Shown in pieces: positions 1 to 7,098 of a stretch of 39,584 bases of DNA. The DNA lies in the NCBI GenBank assembly GCA_964345215.1, contig CAYFQH010000019.1, positions 1 through 39,584 of the forward strand. The letters run 5' to 3'. The notes under the pieces were generated by a model. That model was not told the DNA's origin, did not search any database, and saw only the letters and a list, made by a program, of their open reading frames with translations. This DNA is from CAYFQH01 sp964345215 (lineage in GTDB: Bacteria > Bacillota > Clostridia > Christensenellales > Aristaeellaceae). Made by a program: the position numbers and the translations under genes. The number at the start of each line of letters is the position of its first letter. The first letter of the stretch is position 1.

Positions 1-2
1 AC

Positions 3-83
3 CAGGGCCTCTATGAGGCAGCGCGGATTGATGGTGCCAGCCGATGGAAGCAAATCAATAACTTAAACTCAACAGCCATTTAG
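3..83 (+). pseudogene. 3' remnant of a sugar-type ABC transporter permease
   Basis: The frame enters from outside the window and ends at TAG 81-83. Its 26 residues include LYEAARIDGASRWKQI, the EAA loop by which MalF/MalG-type permeases contact their ATPase. In this family roughly 80-100 more residues, with the last membrane segments, follow the loop. Here only about eight residues follow before the stop, and a terminator begins 12 bases later. Neither other forward frame continues the family sequence. The gene therefore looks truncated by deletion or nonsense mutation. The start lies outside the window, so the upstream part may be intact. The family call is confident; the pseudogene call is an inference. 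Confidence 0.6.
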
Positions 84-95
84 GTGGCTAAAGCT

Positions 96-128
96 AAAAA
101 GGCCCCTTAGATATGAGGGGGCCTTTTT
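96..128 (+). terminator. Rho-independent terminator after the permease remnant
   Basis: AAAAAGGCCCC (96-106) pairs with GGGGCCTTTTT (118-128) around an 11-base loop, giving an 11-bp stem ending in a T run. Because the stem is A-rich on one side and T-rich on the other, it could also stop minus-strand transcription leaving the histidine kinase gene. Confidence 0.75.
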
Positions 129-246
129 GGCTGTTAGCTCTTTTATTTTTATTATATTTTACATACACGCCGGGGACGTTGCTTTTAGTTTTTTTGGAAG
201 CCACCCCTTTTCCTGGAAGGCCTAGGTATAGGAAGATTTTTACCGA

Positions 247-278
247 TTGACCTTTCATCAGTTTGACCTTTCATCAGT
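247..278. repeat. Perfect tandem duplication of 16 bp
   Basis: TTGACCTTTCATCAGT occurs twice, head to tail and without mismatch, at 247-262 and 263-278. It lies in the 194-base non-coding gap between the terminator and the end of the kinase gene. Replication slippage or a two-copy protein site would both explain it. Confidence 0.9.
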
Positions 279-322
279 ATAAACTAAGCCTAAAGCATAA
301 ACGATGGGTTCACCAAATGAAT

Positions 323-1801
323 TTATGAATCGGAATAGGAGAGAAGGATGGAAAAGGTAGAACCTTCATTGGGTTTGCTTTTTACCTTCATCAGCCCCTG
401 ATGGGCGTTTACAATAATACGGGCGATGGAAAGGCCCAGGCCGTGGCCTGAGGATCTGGAGGAACGGGCTTCATCTGAGCGATAAAAACGACTAAAGATG
501 TGCCGCATCTCTTCTTTGGTCATGCCGCTGCCTTTGTCGGTAACTGACAGCACACACCACTTTGGTGTTTTTTCAATACCCAGCTGTATGGTTGTGCCGG
601 AAGGAGAATACTTAATGGCATTATCAACTAAAATGCGCAGGGCTTGCTTGATCATATTTTTATCGCCGTAAATGATACAATGATCTTGGGGTGAAAAAGT
701 GTACTGGTGGTCAGGAGATACCAGCAGACTTTCCCGATGAAGGGCAGAAACCAACTCACAAGGGTCAAAGGCCTCCATCTCTAGGAGCAGGGTCTTCTTA
801 TCGTGGCGGGCTAAAAACAGAAGGTTTTCGACCAAATCCTTCATGCTCTCGGTTTCCTGGGCAATGGCCTGGATACCTTCCTCTAAAATTTCCTTATCGT
901 TTTTTCCCCACCGGTTCAGCATCTGAACATAGCCTTGTATTACAGCAATGGGGGTTCTTAACTCATGGGAAGCATCAGATACAAACTGTTTTTGACTGTT
1001 GTAACTGCGCTCAATTCGGTCGAGCATGTGGTTAATGGTCAAAGACAAATCCTTTAATTCATTCTTAGTCCCCTCGGTATTAATCCGATCTGATAAGTTA
1101 CTGGCACCCAGGGTGGCCGCCATATCAGAAATATCCCTTAAGGGCTTTAAAACCTTCTTATTTAAATTTTTGCGCTTACGCATAAAGGAAATGACCCGAA
1201 ACAAGTCGGCTAATAGCAAACCAATGACAAGGGCCCCGTAGATTGTAAATATTTGTCCAAAGGGATAGGAAATTAAAAGAATGCCCCCGGTGCCCCCATC
1301 GATTAAAAGAGGTATTTGCAGCACCCCTTCCGATAATAAGGGCCTTGGAAAGGTATAGGTGAGAATGCGCTTTATTAAATCCAGTTCCTGAGGTGCAAGT
1401 TGGGAAGAAGGAATCAATTCCACTGCCTGCAGCCGTGGATCTTGAGCTGATTCAAGAAGAAAGGCCTCTTGACCTTGGGTTAAGTAAACTTCCTCATAGT
1501 ACTGGGTAATTTTAGAATAATTGGGGGCCAGAGCAAAAATAAAACAAGCTGTTACCACCAGCAGCACCATAAGGCTTGTTCTAATTAACTGAAAGGAGTA
1601 ATGCAGGGCAATACGCATAGCCAAAGAAAAGCGGATGTTGCTCCATAAAGAGCGGGCCGCCTGATTAATAGAATGGCTAAAAGCGTTAAAGCCCCTTGGG
1701 GTAGGGGATTCGGGGAGGGTTATTGGAACGATTTTTTGACTATTCTTTTTTAAATTTTTTTGGGATTTTTTATTTGATTTATCTTTTTTACTCTTCTTCA
1801 T
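323..1801 (-). CDS. ArlS-like membrane sensor histidine kinase
   Basis: A 492-residue transmembrane sensor kinase that phosphorylates the response regulator encoded just upstream. In order: a lysine-rich cytoplasmic tail of about 70 residues, a membrane segment at about 71-93, an external domain of about 90 residues, a second membrane segment at about 183-204, a HAMP linker (205-262), the dimerisation helix with phospho-acceptor His279 (SDASHELRTP), and an ATPase domain with N-box DNAIKYSP (393-400), G1 DKGSG (422-426) and G2 GHGLGL (452-457). The run NRWGKNDKEILEE after the H-box resembles staphylococcal ArlS. The start overlaps the regulator stop by 14 bases, so translation is probably coupled. 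The very basic N-terminal tail is unusual. The signal sensed is unknown. Confidence 0.9.
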   Translation of the reverse strand: MKKSKKDKSNKKSQKNLKKNSQKIVPITLPESPTPRGFNAFSHSINQAARSLWSNIRFSLAMRIALHYSFQLIRTSLMVLLVVTACFIFALAPNYSKITQYYEEVYLTQGQEAFLLESAQDPRLQAVELIPSSQLAPQELDLIKRILTYTFPRPLLSEGVLQIPLLIDGGTGGILLISYPFGQIFTIYGALVIGLLLADLFRVISFMRKRKNLNKKVLKPLRDISDMAATLGASNLSDRINTEGTKNELKDLSLTINHMLDRIERSYNSQKQFVSDASHELRTPIAVIQGYVQMLNRWGKNDKEILEEGIQAIAQETESMKDLVENLLFLARHDKKTLLLEMEAFDPCELVSALHRESLLVSPDHQYTFSPQDHCIIYGDKNMIKQALRILVDNAIKYSPSGTTIQLGIEKTPKWCVLSVTDKGSGMTKEEMRHIFSRFYRSDEARSSRSSGHGLGLSIARIIVNAHQGLMKVKSKPNEGSTFSILLSYSDS

Positions 1802-2483
1802 ATTGGAACATATATCCTACTGCCCGTATTGTTTGAATCATCTTCACTTGGAAATGATCATCAATTTTTTGGCGCAAATAACGTATGTAAACATCAACAA
1901 TATTGGTTTCGCCCATAAAAGAATAGCCCCATACCTCGTTTAGTAATTCATCTCTGGTCATGGCTCTTCCTTCATTTTTAACCAAGCAGTGCAAAAGGTC
2001 AAACTCTTTTTTGGTTAAGTTTAAAAGAGTGCCGTCAAAGGAAGCCCTGTAGGCACTCGGATCGATTTTTAGAGGACCCCGTTGTATCACATGGTCTTGG
2101 TTTTGGCCTGGAGAAAGGCTTGATCTGTGCTTTTTAAGCCCTACGCGAATACGGGCCAATAGCTCCTCAATGGCAAAGGGCTTTGTAATATAGTCGTCAG
2201 CCCCCATATCAAGGCCCATGACCTTATCGCTTACATCGTCTTTGGCTGTAAGCATAATAATAGGCACGTCACTATTTTGGCGGATTCTGCGGCATACTTC
2301 AATGCCGCTGAGTTTTGGCAGCATTAAATCTAAAATGATTAAGTTCGGCTGCTGACTTTCAAAAAGCTCCAGCCCTTCTCTTCCGTCAAAAGCGGTAACG
2401 ACCTGGTAGCCTTCGTACTTTAATTCCAGTTCTAAAAACCGGGCAATTTTCTGTTCATCTTCAACAATTAATATTTTTGCCAT
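1788..2483 (-). CDS. ArlR-like OmpR-family response regulator
   Basis: A 231-residue DNA-binding response regulator. The receiver domain (1-120) has the acidic pair at Asp9/Glu10, phospho-acceptor Asp52 (IILDLMLP), Thr79 and Lys101. A linker leads to a winged-helix OmpR/PhoB output domain (about 130-228) with the typical ETNIVDVYIRYLRQK recognition region. The N-terminal ILIVEDEQKIARFLELEL run closely resembles ArlR. The ATG is preceded by AGAAGGGA at a normal distance. The gene overlaps the kinase gene by 14 bases, and the two form an operon read from the extended -10 promoter near 2536-2544. Its targets are unknown; the phased repeats at 3372-3413 are a candidate. Confidence 0.92.
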   Translation of the reverse strand: MAKILIVEDEQKIARFLELELKYEGYQVVTAFDGREGLELFESQQPNLIILDLMLPKLSGIEVCRRIRQNSDVPIIMLTAKDDVSDKVMGLDMGADDYITKPFAIEELLARIRVGLKKHRSSLSPGQNQDHVIQRGPLKIDPSAYRASFDGTLLNLTKKEFDLLHCLVKNEGRAMTRDELLNEVWGYSFMGETNIVDVYIRYLRQKIDDHFQVKMIQTIRAVGYMFQYEEE

Positions 2484-2500
2484 GTGTCAGTATCCCTTCT

Positions 2501-2520
2501 AAATTTTCGTAAGAAAATTT
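2501..2520. repeat. Inverted repeat in the response-regulator leader
   Basis: AAATTTTC and GAAAATTT form a perfect 8-bp dyad around GTAA. It lies 18 bases before the regulator ATG and just after the predicted transcription start. It may be an operator or a short 5' hairpin. No T run follows it, so it is not a terminator. Confidence 0.7.
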
Positions 2521-2535
2521 AAGTATCATCAATTA

Positions 2536-2544
2536 ATTATAGCA
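2536..2544 (-). promoter_or_regulatory. Extended -10 promoter of the two-component operon
   Basis: Read on the minus strand, 2541-2536 is TATAAT, preceded by TGC (TGN extended -10). I see no good -35 hexamer 16-18 bases upstream. The -10 lies directly beyond the T run of the preceding terminator. Confidence 0.6.
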
Positions 2545-2545
2545 T

Positions 2546-2586
2546 AAAAGCCGCCGTTCTACTATGTGTACAGACAGGCAGCTTTT
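2546..2586 (-). terminator. Rho-independent terminator of the DUF4342 gene
   Basis: On the minus strand AAAAGCTGCC pairs with GGCGGCTTTT (one T-G wobble) around a 21-base loop and ends in TTTT. It separates the DUF4342 gene from the two-component operon. Its last bases adjoin the -10 of the downstream promoter. Confidence 0.75.
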
Positions 2587-2609
2587 ATGATGGGGAGTAG
2601 GGGATAGGG

Positions 2610-3287
2610 TTATTGGATTGTTGCTTCTTGAGAGCCGTCTTCATTTTCTGAAACGGTGTAGCTGCCCTCATCCTGGTATTCTACCGTAACAGGGGAGGCG
2701 TTGGTGGGAGGAGCTTGGGTGCTTTGGCGGTTGTAGTAGCTGTTTTCATCAGCCTGGCCCTGGTTGCCGGGGTTGCTTTTGGGCTGTTCATCGTCAGATG
2801 TAAATTTGATTACAGTTTTTTTTACGGTTCTGGCGCCGGTTTTAACCATGTCTTCAAAGTTATCTTTGGCAAAGTCCGGGCTATCCTTATCTACAGAAAT
2901 TTGATAGCCTAACAGCAGTACCAGTAAAATGCTTGGAATGACCACCCAAAAAGCGAATAGGGTTACAGGAATAAGATAGAGCAGGGAAACGTTTGCAATG
3001 GTCATATTCTTTTTATGAACAATGATTCTAAAGCGGTAAAGCTTTGTAAAAATATTGTTTACCTTTTTTGCGTTGTTTTGATTTTGGTAAACCGTGTCGT
3101 AAGGATTTGAACCCTCTTGGGCCTGCGTTCTGTTTTTTTGCCCGATTTTACCATTTTTTTCGAGGTCTACAAGGGCCTTGGCCAGGTTGCCGTTGTGGTA
3201 CTCCAGTAAATTAACGGCCTCTTCATAGCTGATTCCGCTCTTGCTACGGAGTATTTCGATGTCTTCAATAGTGTAATATCTTTCCAT
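2610..3287 (-). CDS. DUF4342-type membrane protein with N-terminal UBA-like domain
   Basis: A 225-residue protein of unknown function. Residues 6-45 (YTIEDIEILRSKSGISYEEA and on) form a UBA/EF-Ts-like helical domain of the type that starts DUF4342 proteins. After a polar linker comes a hydrophobic block at about 97-132, probably one or two membrane segments. The rest is an acidic, Gln/Ser/Asn-rich tail with no visible fold. ATG is preceded by GGAGGAG. It is monocistronic, with its own terminator at 2546-2586 and a promoter region carrying phased repeats. Lying beside an ArlRS-like system, it may be a target of that system, but this is inference. No catalytic motif is visible. Confidence 0.75.
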   Translation of the reverse strand: MERYYTIEDIEILRSKSGISYEEAVNLLEYHNGNLAKALVDLEKNGKIGQKNRTQAQEGSNPYDTVYQNQNNAKKVNNIFTKLYRFRIIVHKKNMTIANVSLLYLIPVTLFAFWVVIPSILLVLLLGYQISVDKDSPDFAKDNFEDMVKTGARTVKKTVIKFTSDDEQPKSNPGNQGQADENSYYNRQSTQAPPTNASPVTVEYQDEGSYTVSENEDGSQEATIQ

Positions 3288-3349
3288 ATTTTCTCCTCCT
3301 ATGTTTCGTTTCCAGTTCTTTGTTCTTTCCTTTGGCTTAACTATACTTT

Positions 3350-3413
3350 AGCATAGGCAGGATGTACATTCTTGAGAATATCATAATAGTTTTATGAGAA
3401 AACCATGAGAAAA
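3350..3413 (-). promoter_or_regulatory. Promoter of the DUF4342 gene with phased upstream repeats
   Basis: Minus-strand candidates are TATGCT (-10, 3350-3355) and TTCTCA (-35, 3373-3378) with a 17-base spacer. Two exact copies of TTTTCTCAT start 11 bases apart (3405-3413 and 3394-3402). A weaker copy, TATTCTCAA (3372-3380), lies exactly 22 bases further and covers the -35. Direct repeats spaced by one helical turn are the usual pattern for OmpR-family regulators. The repeats are seen directly; the regulator is inferred. Confidence 0.5.
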
Positions 3414-3491
3414 TAAGTAATTTTGTTTAATCACTCAATTGAAAAATGCCGCCGTTCGTGCTAAAGTTAATTAGGTTGTTACCTAGGTATA

Positions 3492-3508
3492 TATAATGGA
3501 TGTATCCA
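3492..3508 (+). promoter_or_regulatory. -10 region and small dyad before the glycerophosphodiesterase gene
   Basis: TATAAT at 3492-3497 lies 39 bases before the ATG. No convincing -35 is seen at 16-18 bases. The dyad TGGAT-GT-ATCCA (3497-3508) begins on the last base of the -10 and would sit over the transcription start, where a repressor could act. Confidence 0.5.
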
Positions 3509-3536
3509 TCACTTTATATTAAAGGAGTTATATTCG

Positions 3537-4262
3537 ATGAAAACAAAAATTTGGGCCCACCGGGGCGCAAGCGCTTATGCGCCTGAAAACACCCTTGCTG
3601 CTTTTATGCTGGCCATTGAGCAAAAGGCCGACGGCATTGAGCTTGACGTACACTTTACAAAAGACAAGGTGGCCATTATAACCCATGACGATGACGTATT
3701 TCGCGTAACCGGCTACCATGGTTTGGTAGAAAATTTGACCCTAGAAGAAATTAAGAAGTTAAGTTTTGATAATAAAATGGCTGCTTATTTTGGCGAAAAA
3801 GCCCCTACCTTAGAAGAGGTATTGGATTTAATCAAACCCTCAAATCTTACCATTAACATTGAGCTTAAAACCAACCATCGCAGGCCTGAAGGCTTAGAAG
3901 AAGTTTGCCAAGAGCTGGTTAAAAAAGCGGGGATGGATGAGCGGGTTTTATACTCTTCTTTTAACCACCATTCCCTTAACCATATTAAAAAAATTGCTCC
4001 CCACATGCCCTGCGGCATTTTATATTCCAATAATATGTTTAAAGAATGGAACTACGCAAAAACCATGGGCTGGGAAGCGGTACACCCTCATTTTAAAAGT
4101 GTATACAGCAAAGAGTATATTAAAGAATGCCATGCAGCGGGCATTCAATGCAATGCCTGGACGGTGGATGAACCGGCGGATATTCAGTTTTTGCTGGATC
4201 TGGGTATTGATGCGATTATTACAAACAAGCCTGATGTTGCCCTGGCCCTTCGGGATAAATAA
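3537..4262 (+). CDS. Glycerophosphodiester phosphodiesterase
   Basis: A 241-residue cytoplasmic GDPD-family enzyme (UgpQ type) that hydrolyses glycerophosphodiesters to glycerol-3-phosphate and an alcohol. The TIM-barrel motifs are intact: HRG with His8/Arg9, PENT with Glu17/Asn18, the metal-binding ELD at Glu35/Asp37 with His39, and THDDD with His50. Near the C-terminus, NAWTVDEPADIQFLLDLGID is the usual last-strand signature. There is no signal peptide. The start is supported by AAAGGAG about nine bases upstream. deoD follows 47 bases later on the same strand with no terminator between, so the two are probably cotranscribed. Confidence 0.92.
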   Translation: MKTKIWAHRGASAYAPENTLAAFMLAIEQKADGIELDVHFTKDKVAIITHDDDVFRVTGYHGLVENLTLEEIKKLSFDNKMAAYFGEKAPTLEEVLDLIKPSNLTINIELKTNHRRPEGLEEVCQELVKKAGMDERVLYSSFNHHSLNHIKKIAPHMPCGILYSNNMFKEWNYAKTMGWEAVHPHFKSVYSKEYIKECHAAGIQCNAWTVDEPADIQFLLDLGIDAIITNKPDVALALRDK

Positions 4263-4309
4263 CATTAAAAAATTTTATAATCGGCATTGCTATAGAAAGG
4301 AAGATGAAA

Positions 4310-5026
4310 ATGAGTACAGCACCGCCAATTCCAACACCCCATATTAATGCTAAAAAAGGGGACTTTGCTAAAACTGTTTTAATGCCGGGAGACCCTCTGC
4401 GCTCTGAATTTATTGCCAAAACTTTTTTGAAAAATGCTAAATTGGTGAATAATGTTCGGGGTATTCAAGGCTACACCGGCGAATATGAAGGAAAACTGGT
4501 TTCAGTTATGGCCTCCGGCATGGGTATGCCTTCCATGGGTATTTATTCCTACGAACTATTTAACTACTACGATGTTGAAAACATTATCCGCATCGGTTCT
4601 GCAGGGATGATCCATCAATCCTTAAAGGTGAGGGATATTGTTGCAGGCATTAGTGCCTATACCAATTCAAATTTTGGCAGGCAGTTTGGCTTTGAGGGCC
4701 AATTGGCTCCTGCCTGTGCCTATGAGCTGCTGATGAAGGCGGTTGAAGCAGGAAAGAAGATGGGGGAGCATATTGTAGTTGGCCCCGTTTATTCTTCCGA
4801 TATATTCTATGACGAGTCAGCCCCTTTGGGCGTTCTTCAGAAGCTGGGTGTTTTAGCTGTTGAAATGGAGGCGGCGGCTCTTTACTTAAACGCCGCCAGG
4901 GCTGGTAAAAAAGCCTTGTGCCTGTGCACCATTTCGGATAATCCCTTTACAGGGGAAGGTTTAAGTGCAGAAGACCGGCAACTGACTTTTACCGCCATGA
5001 TGAAAATTGCCCTGGAGATTGGATAA
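4310..5026 (+). CDS. deoD: Purine-nucleoside phosphorylase, DeoD type
   Basis: A 238-residue hexameric-type PNP that splits purine ribo- and deoxyribonucleosides with phosphate in purine salvage. Visible motifs are TPHIN near the start, VLMPGDPLRSEFIA (phosphate site Gly/Arg), VNNVRG, IIRIGSAGM (Arg and Ser of the phosphate site), VEMEAAALY (the two active-site Glu), and SDN...EDRQLTF (catalytic Asp and Arg). I chose the ATG at 4310 over the in-frame ATG at 4304: the GGAAG site at 4299-4303 touches 4304 but stands six bases from 4310. The length then equals the E. coli enzyme. It shares a long terminator with convergent lexA. Confidence 0.95.
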   Translation: MSTAPPIPTPHINAKKGDFAKTVLMPGDPLRSEFIAKTFLKNAKLVNNVRGIQGYTGEYEGKLVSVMASGMGMPSMGIYSYELFNYYDVENIIRIGSAGMIHQSLKVRDIVAGISAYTNSNFGRQFGFEGQLAPACAYELLMKAVEAGKKMGEHIVVGPVYSSDIFYDESAPLGVLQKLGVLAVEMEAAALYLNAARAGKKALCLCTISDNPFTGEGLSAEDRQLTFTAMMKIALEIG

Positions 5027-5046
5027 AAAAAGAAGCACATCAAAAT

Positions 5047-5090
5047 CAAACAAGAAGGTTGGCCTTTAAGTGGGCCAACCTTCTTGTTTG
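5047..5090. terminator. Bidirectional terminator between deoD and lexA
   Basis: CAAACAAGAAGGTTGGCC (5047-5064) and GGCCAACCTTCTTGTTTG (5073-5090) form a perfect 18-bp stem with an 8-base loop. T-rich flanks on the right and A-rich on the left suit both converging transcripts. Confidence 0.85.
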
Positions 5091-5104
5091 GGCATAAATA
5101 CAAA

Positions 5105-5719
5105 TTACAGCACTCGATACAGGGAAACCACCTTGCCTAAAATGGAAATATCGTTTACATAGATGGGGGACATGGTGGGGTTTTCGGGCTGAAGACGAAA
5201 ATGCCCCTTTTCTTTATAAAAGCGCTTAACCGTAGCCTCATCTTCAACCATGGCAACAACAATATCGCCGTTTTGGGCATCAGGCTGTTTGCGTACAACT
5301 ACATAGTCGCCGTCAACAATGCCCGCTTCAATCATGCTTTCGCCCTGTACACACAGGATAAAAAAACTGCCTTCGCCAAGCATGGTATTGGGCAAAGAGA
5401 TGTATTCTTCAATATTTTCAATAGCTAAAATGGGTTCACCGGCCGTTACCTTGCCAACCAGTGGTACGGAAGCACTGTTTACATTGCCATAGCCGGAAAA
5501 ATCTTCTTCAAGCACCTCAATAGCCCTGGGCTTCATGGAATCTCGGTAAAGAAGGCCTTTCTTTTCAAGCCGTGTTAAGTGCCCGTGAACAGTAGAAGTG
5601 GATTTTAAACCGACGGCATCACCAATTTCACGTACAGAGGGGGGATAACCCTTTGTTTGAATTTCTTTTTTAATAAATTCTAGAATTTTTTGCTGATTAT
5701 CACCGCGAGGTTTACGCAC
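5105..5719 (-). CDS. lexA: LexA, SOS repressor with self-cleaving protease domain
   Basis: Represses DNA-damage genes and cuts itself when bound to RecA filaments. The N-terminal winged helix has GYPPSVREIG. The C-terminal S24 domain has the VTAGEP cleavage site (Ala-Gly), catalytic Ser in QGESM and catalytic Lys in EATVKRF. A longer frame opens at TTG 5764. I prefer GTG 5719: GGAG lies eight bases before it, the protein becomes the usual 204 residues, and the transcript predicted from the TTGACT/TATAAT promoter starts near 5776, where the AAGG serving the TTG would be lost. In the longer numbering the key residues are Ala108-Gly109, Ser143 and Lys180; subtract 15 for the preferred start. Autoregulated through the box at 5809-5822. 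Confidence 0.95.
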   Translation of the reverse strand: MRKPRGDNQQKILEFIKKEIQTKGYPPSVREIGDAVGLKSTSTVHGHLTRLEKKGLLYRDSMKPRAIEVLEEDFSGYGNVNSASVPLVGKVTAGEPILAIENIEEYISLPNTMLGEGSFFILCVQGESMIEAGIVDGDYVVVRKQPDAQNGDIVVAMVEDEATVKRFYKEKGHFRLQPENPTMSPIYVNDISILGKVVSLYRVL

Positions 5720-5782
5720 AGGCTTCGCTCCAAATCTATAAGGTATTTGTCTTTTATTGTTCAATTTATTATTTACTACCTT

Positions 5783-5822
5783 ATTATAGTAAAAACAGGC
5801 TTATTAGTCAAACGTTTGTTCG
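5783..5822 (-). promoter_or_regulatory. lexA promoter with overlapping LexA (SOS) box
   Basis: On the minus strand, TTGACT (5811-5806) and TATAAT (5788-5783) are separated by exactly 17 bases, a near-consensus sigma-A promoter. CGAACAAACGTTTG (5822-5809) matches the Gram-positive LexA pattern CGAAC-N4-GTTY and shares its last bases with the -35. LexA bound here would block RNA polymerase, so lexA controls itself. Confidence 0.88.
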
Positions 5823-5856
5823 CAAATGGTATAAAAAATGCTTTTTTTGCCTTCAA

Positions 5857-6945
5857 TCACTCTATTTTGTCATCTTTTTGGTTCTCTTGGCGATATTTAA
5901 CGTATTTAGCTGCTTCCTTTCGGCGAGCCTGGCTCATGGCAGCATAGTGTTTGCGGGTGGTATTAACATCGGCATGGCCTAAAACATCAGCCACAAGGTA
6001 AATATCGCCAGTTTCATGGTATAAGTTGGTACCAAAGGTGCTTCGTAGTTTGTGAGGACTCATTTTCTTTTTAAGGGGGGCGGCAACTGATGCATATTTT
6101 TTGACTAGATTTTGCACCGCCCGCTGGGTAATGCGTCGCTTTTGCATGGAAAGAAAAAAAGCATCTTCATGACCAGGCAGAGCTTCTATTTTTGCCCGCT
6201 GCTTGTCATAGGCTTTTAAAGCCTGGGCTACTTCATCGGGGAAGTATAAAACAACCTGGTTACCACCTTTACGGGTAACTAAAAAGGCATTTTGCTCAAA
6301 GTCAATATCAGAAATATTGATGCCTACACATTCGCTAACCCGAATGCCTGTGCCTAGGAATAAAGAAAGGATAGCAAAATCTCGCTCTCTTGTATGAACT
6401 TGATAGGCCTGCTGCCTTTTGGTTAAATGATCGCCAGTTTCAACAACGTTGAGCATCCGCTGAATCTCATCCATTTCAAGGCGTAAAATGGGCTTTTCAT
6501 GAATTTTAGGCAAGGAAATGAGAGTAGCCACATTGCTTAGAATTCGGTTTGATTTAAATAGATATGTAAAAAAAGAGCGAAGGGAAGAAACTTTGCGCAT
6601 AATGCCTAACTCATTGTTGGTAACGGGCTTATCGTTTTGCGAATCCTGAGGGAAATATATTGTTAAATATTCAACATACTGTTCGAGATCCCGCTGGGTA
6701 ATCTGATTAAGGGCCTCATCATCCATTTCATATAGGTGAGCATATTTTACATACCTGGGCACTTCAGCCTGAAGAAATTGGAAAAAAATGCGCAGATCGT
6801 AAGCATAAGCCAGCCTGGTTAAAGTGGTGGTAGTAGTGCTAATGGCGCGAATATAATCGCTACAGGCGGGGGGTAACTCTTTTAAAACTTCCCTGATTTG
6901 CAGCATGCGTTTTTCATCTATGGTTGCGCGGTAATTTTGTTCCAA
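5857..6945 (-). CDS. Xer-like tyrosine recombinase
   Basis: A 362-residue site-specific recombinase. The N-terminal SAM-like core-binding half is at about 25-145 and the catalytic half at about 155-340. All catalytic residues are present: Arg202 (GTGIRVSE), Lys226 (TRKGG), His298 and Arg301 (SPHKLR), His324 (LGHADV) and nucleophile Tyr334 (KHYAAM). It is longer than XerC/XerD (about 300). Its extended N-terminus and the RKGG and SPHKLRSTFGTNLY segments recall streptococcal XerS, which works alone at a single dif-like site. The start is TTG 6945, with GAGGTG nine bases upstream. lexA follows on the same strand but has its own promoter. No excisionase or phage genes are nearby, so it is probably a housekeeping recombinase. 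Confidence 0.85.
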   Translation of the reverse strand: MEQNYRATIDEKRMLQIREVLKELPPACSDYIRAISTTTTTLTRLAYAYDLRIFFQFLQAEVPRYVKYAHLYEMDDEALNQITQRDLEQYVEYLTIYFPQDSQNDKPVTNNELGIMRKVSSLRSFFTYLFKSNRILSNVATLISLPKIHEKPILRLEMDEIQRMLNVVETGDHLTKRQQAYQVHTRERDFAILSLFLGTGIRVSECVGINISDIDFEQNAFLVTRKGGNQVVLYFPDEVAQALKAYDKQRAKIEALPGHEDAFFLSMQKRRITQRAVQNLVKKYASVAAPLKKKMSPHKLRSTFGTNLYHETGDIYLVADVLGHADVNTTRKHYAAMSQARRKEAAKYVKYRQENQKDDKIE

Positions 6946-7098
6946 TTTTATTTCACCTCAGTTAAAAAGATTTTAAAAGTGATCAGGGTAGGAATAGCTG
7001 CAAAAGAATTAAATAAGCCCTTAGAATGGCGATGAGCGGAATTCTGTCTTAAAGACTATAAAGGCGGTCTATTGAAGTAATTGTTGTTTTACCGCAAT

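Noticed and set aside
691..1035. Plus-strand open frame of 114 codons inside the kinase gene
   Set aside because: It is fully antisense to a conserved kinase, with low-complexity, proline- and glycine-rich translation and no ribosome site.
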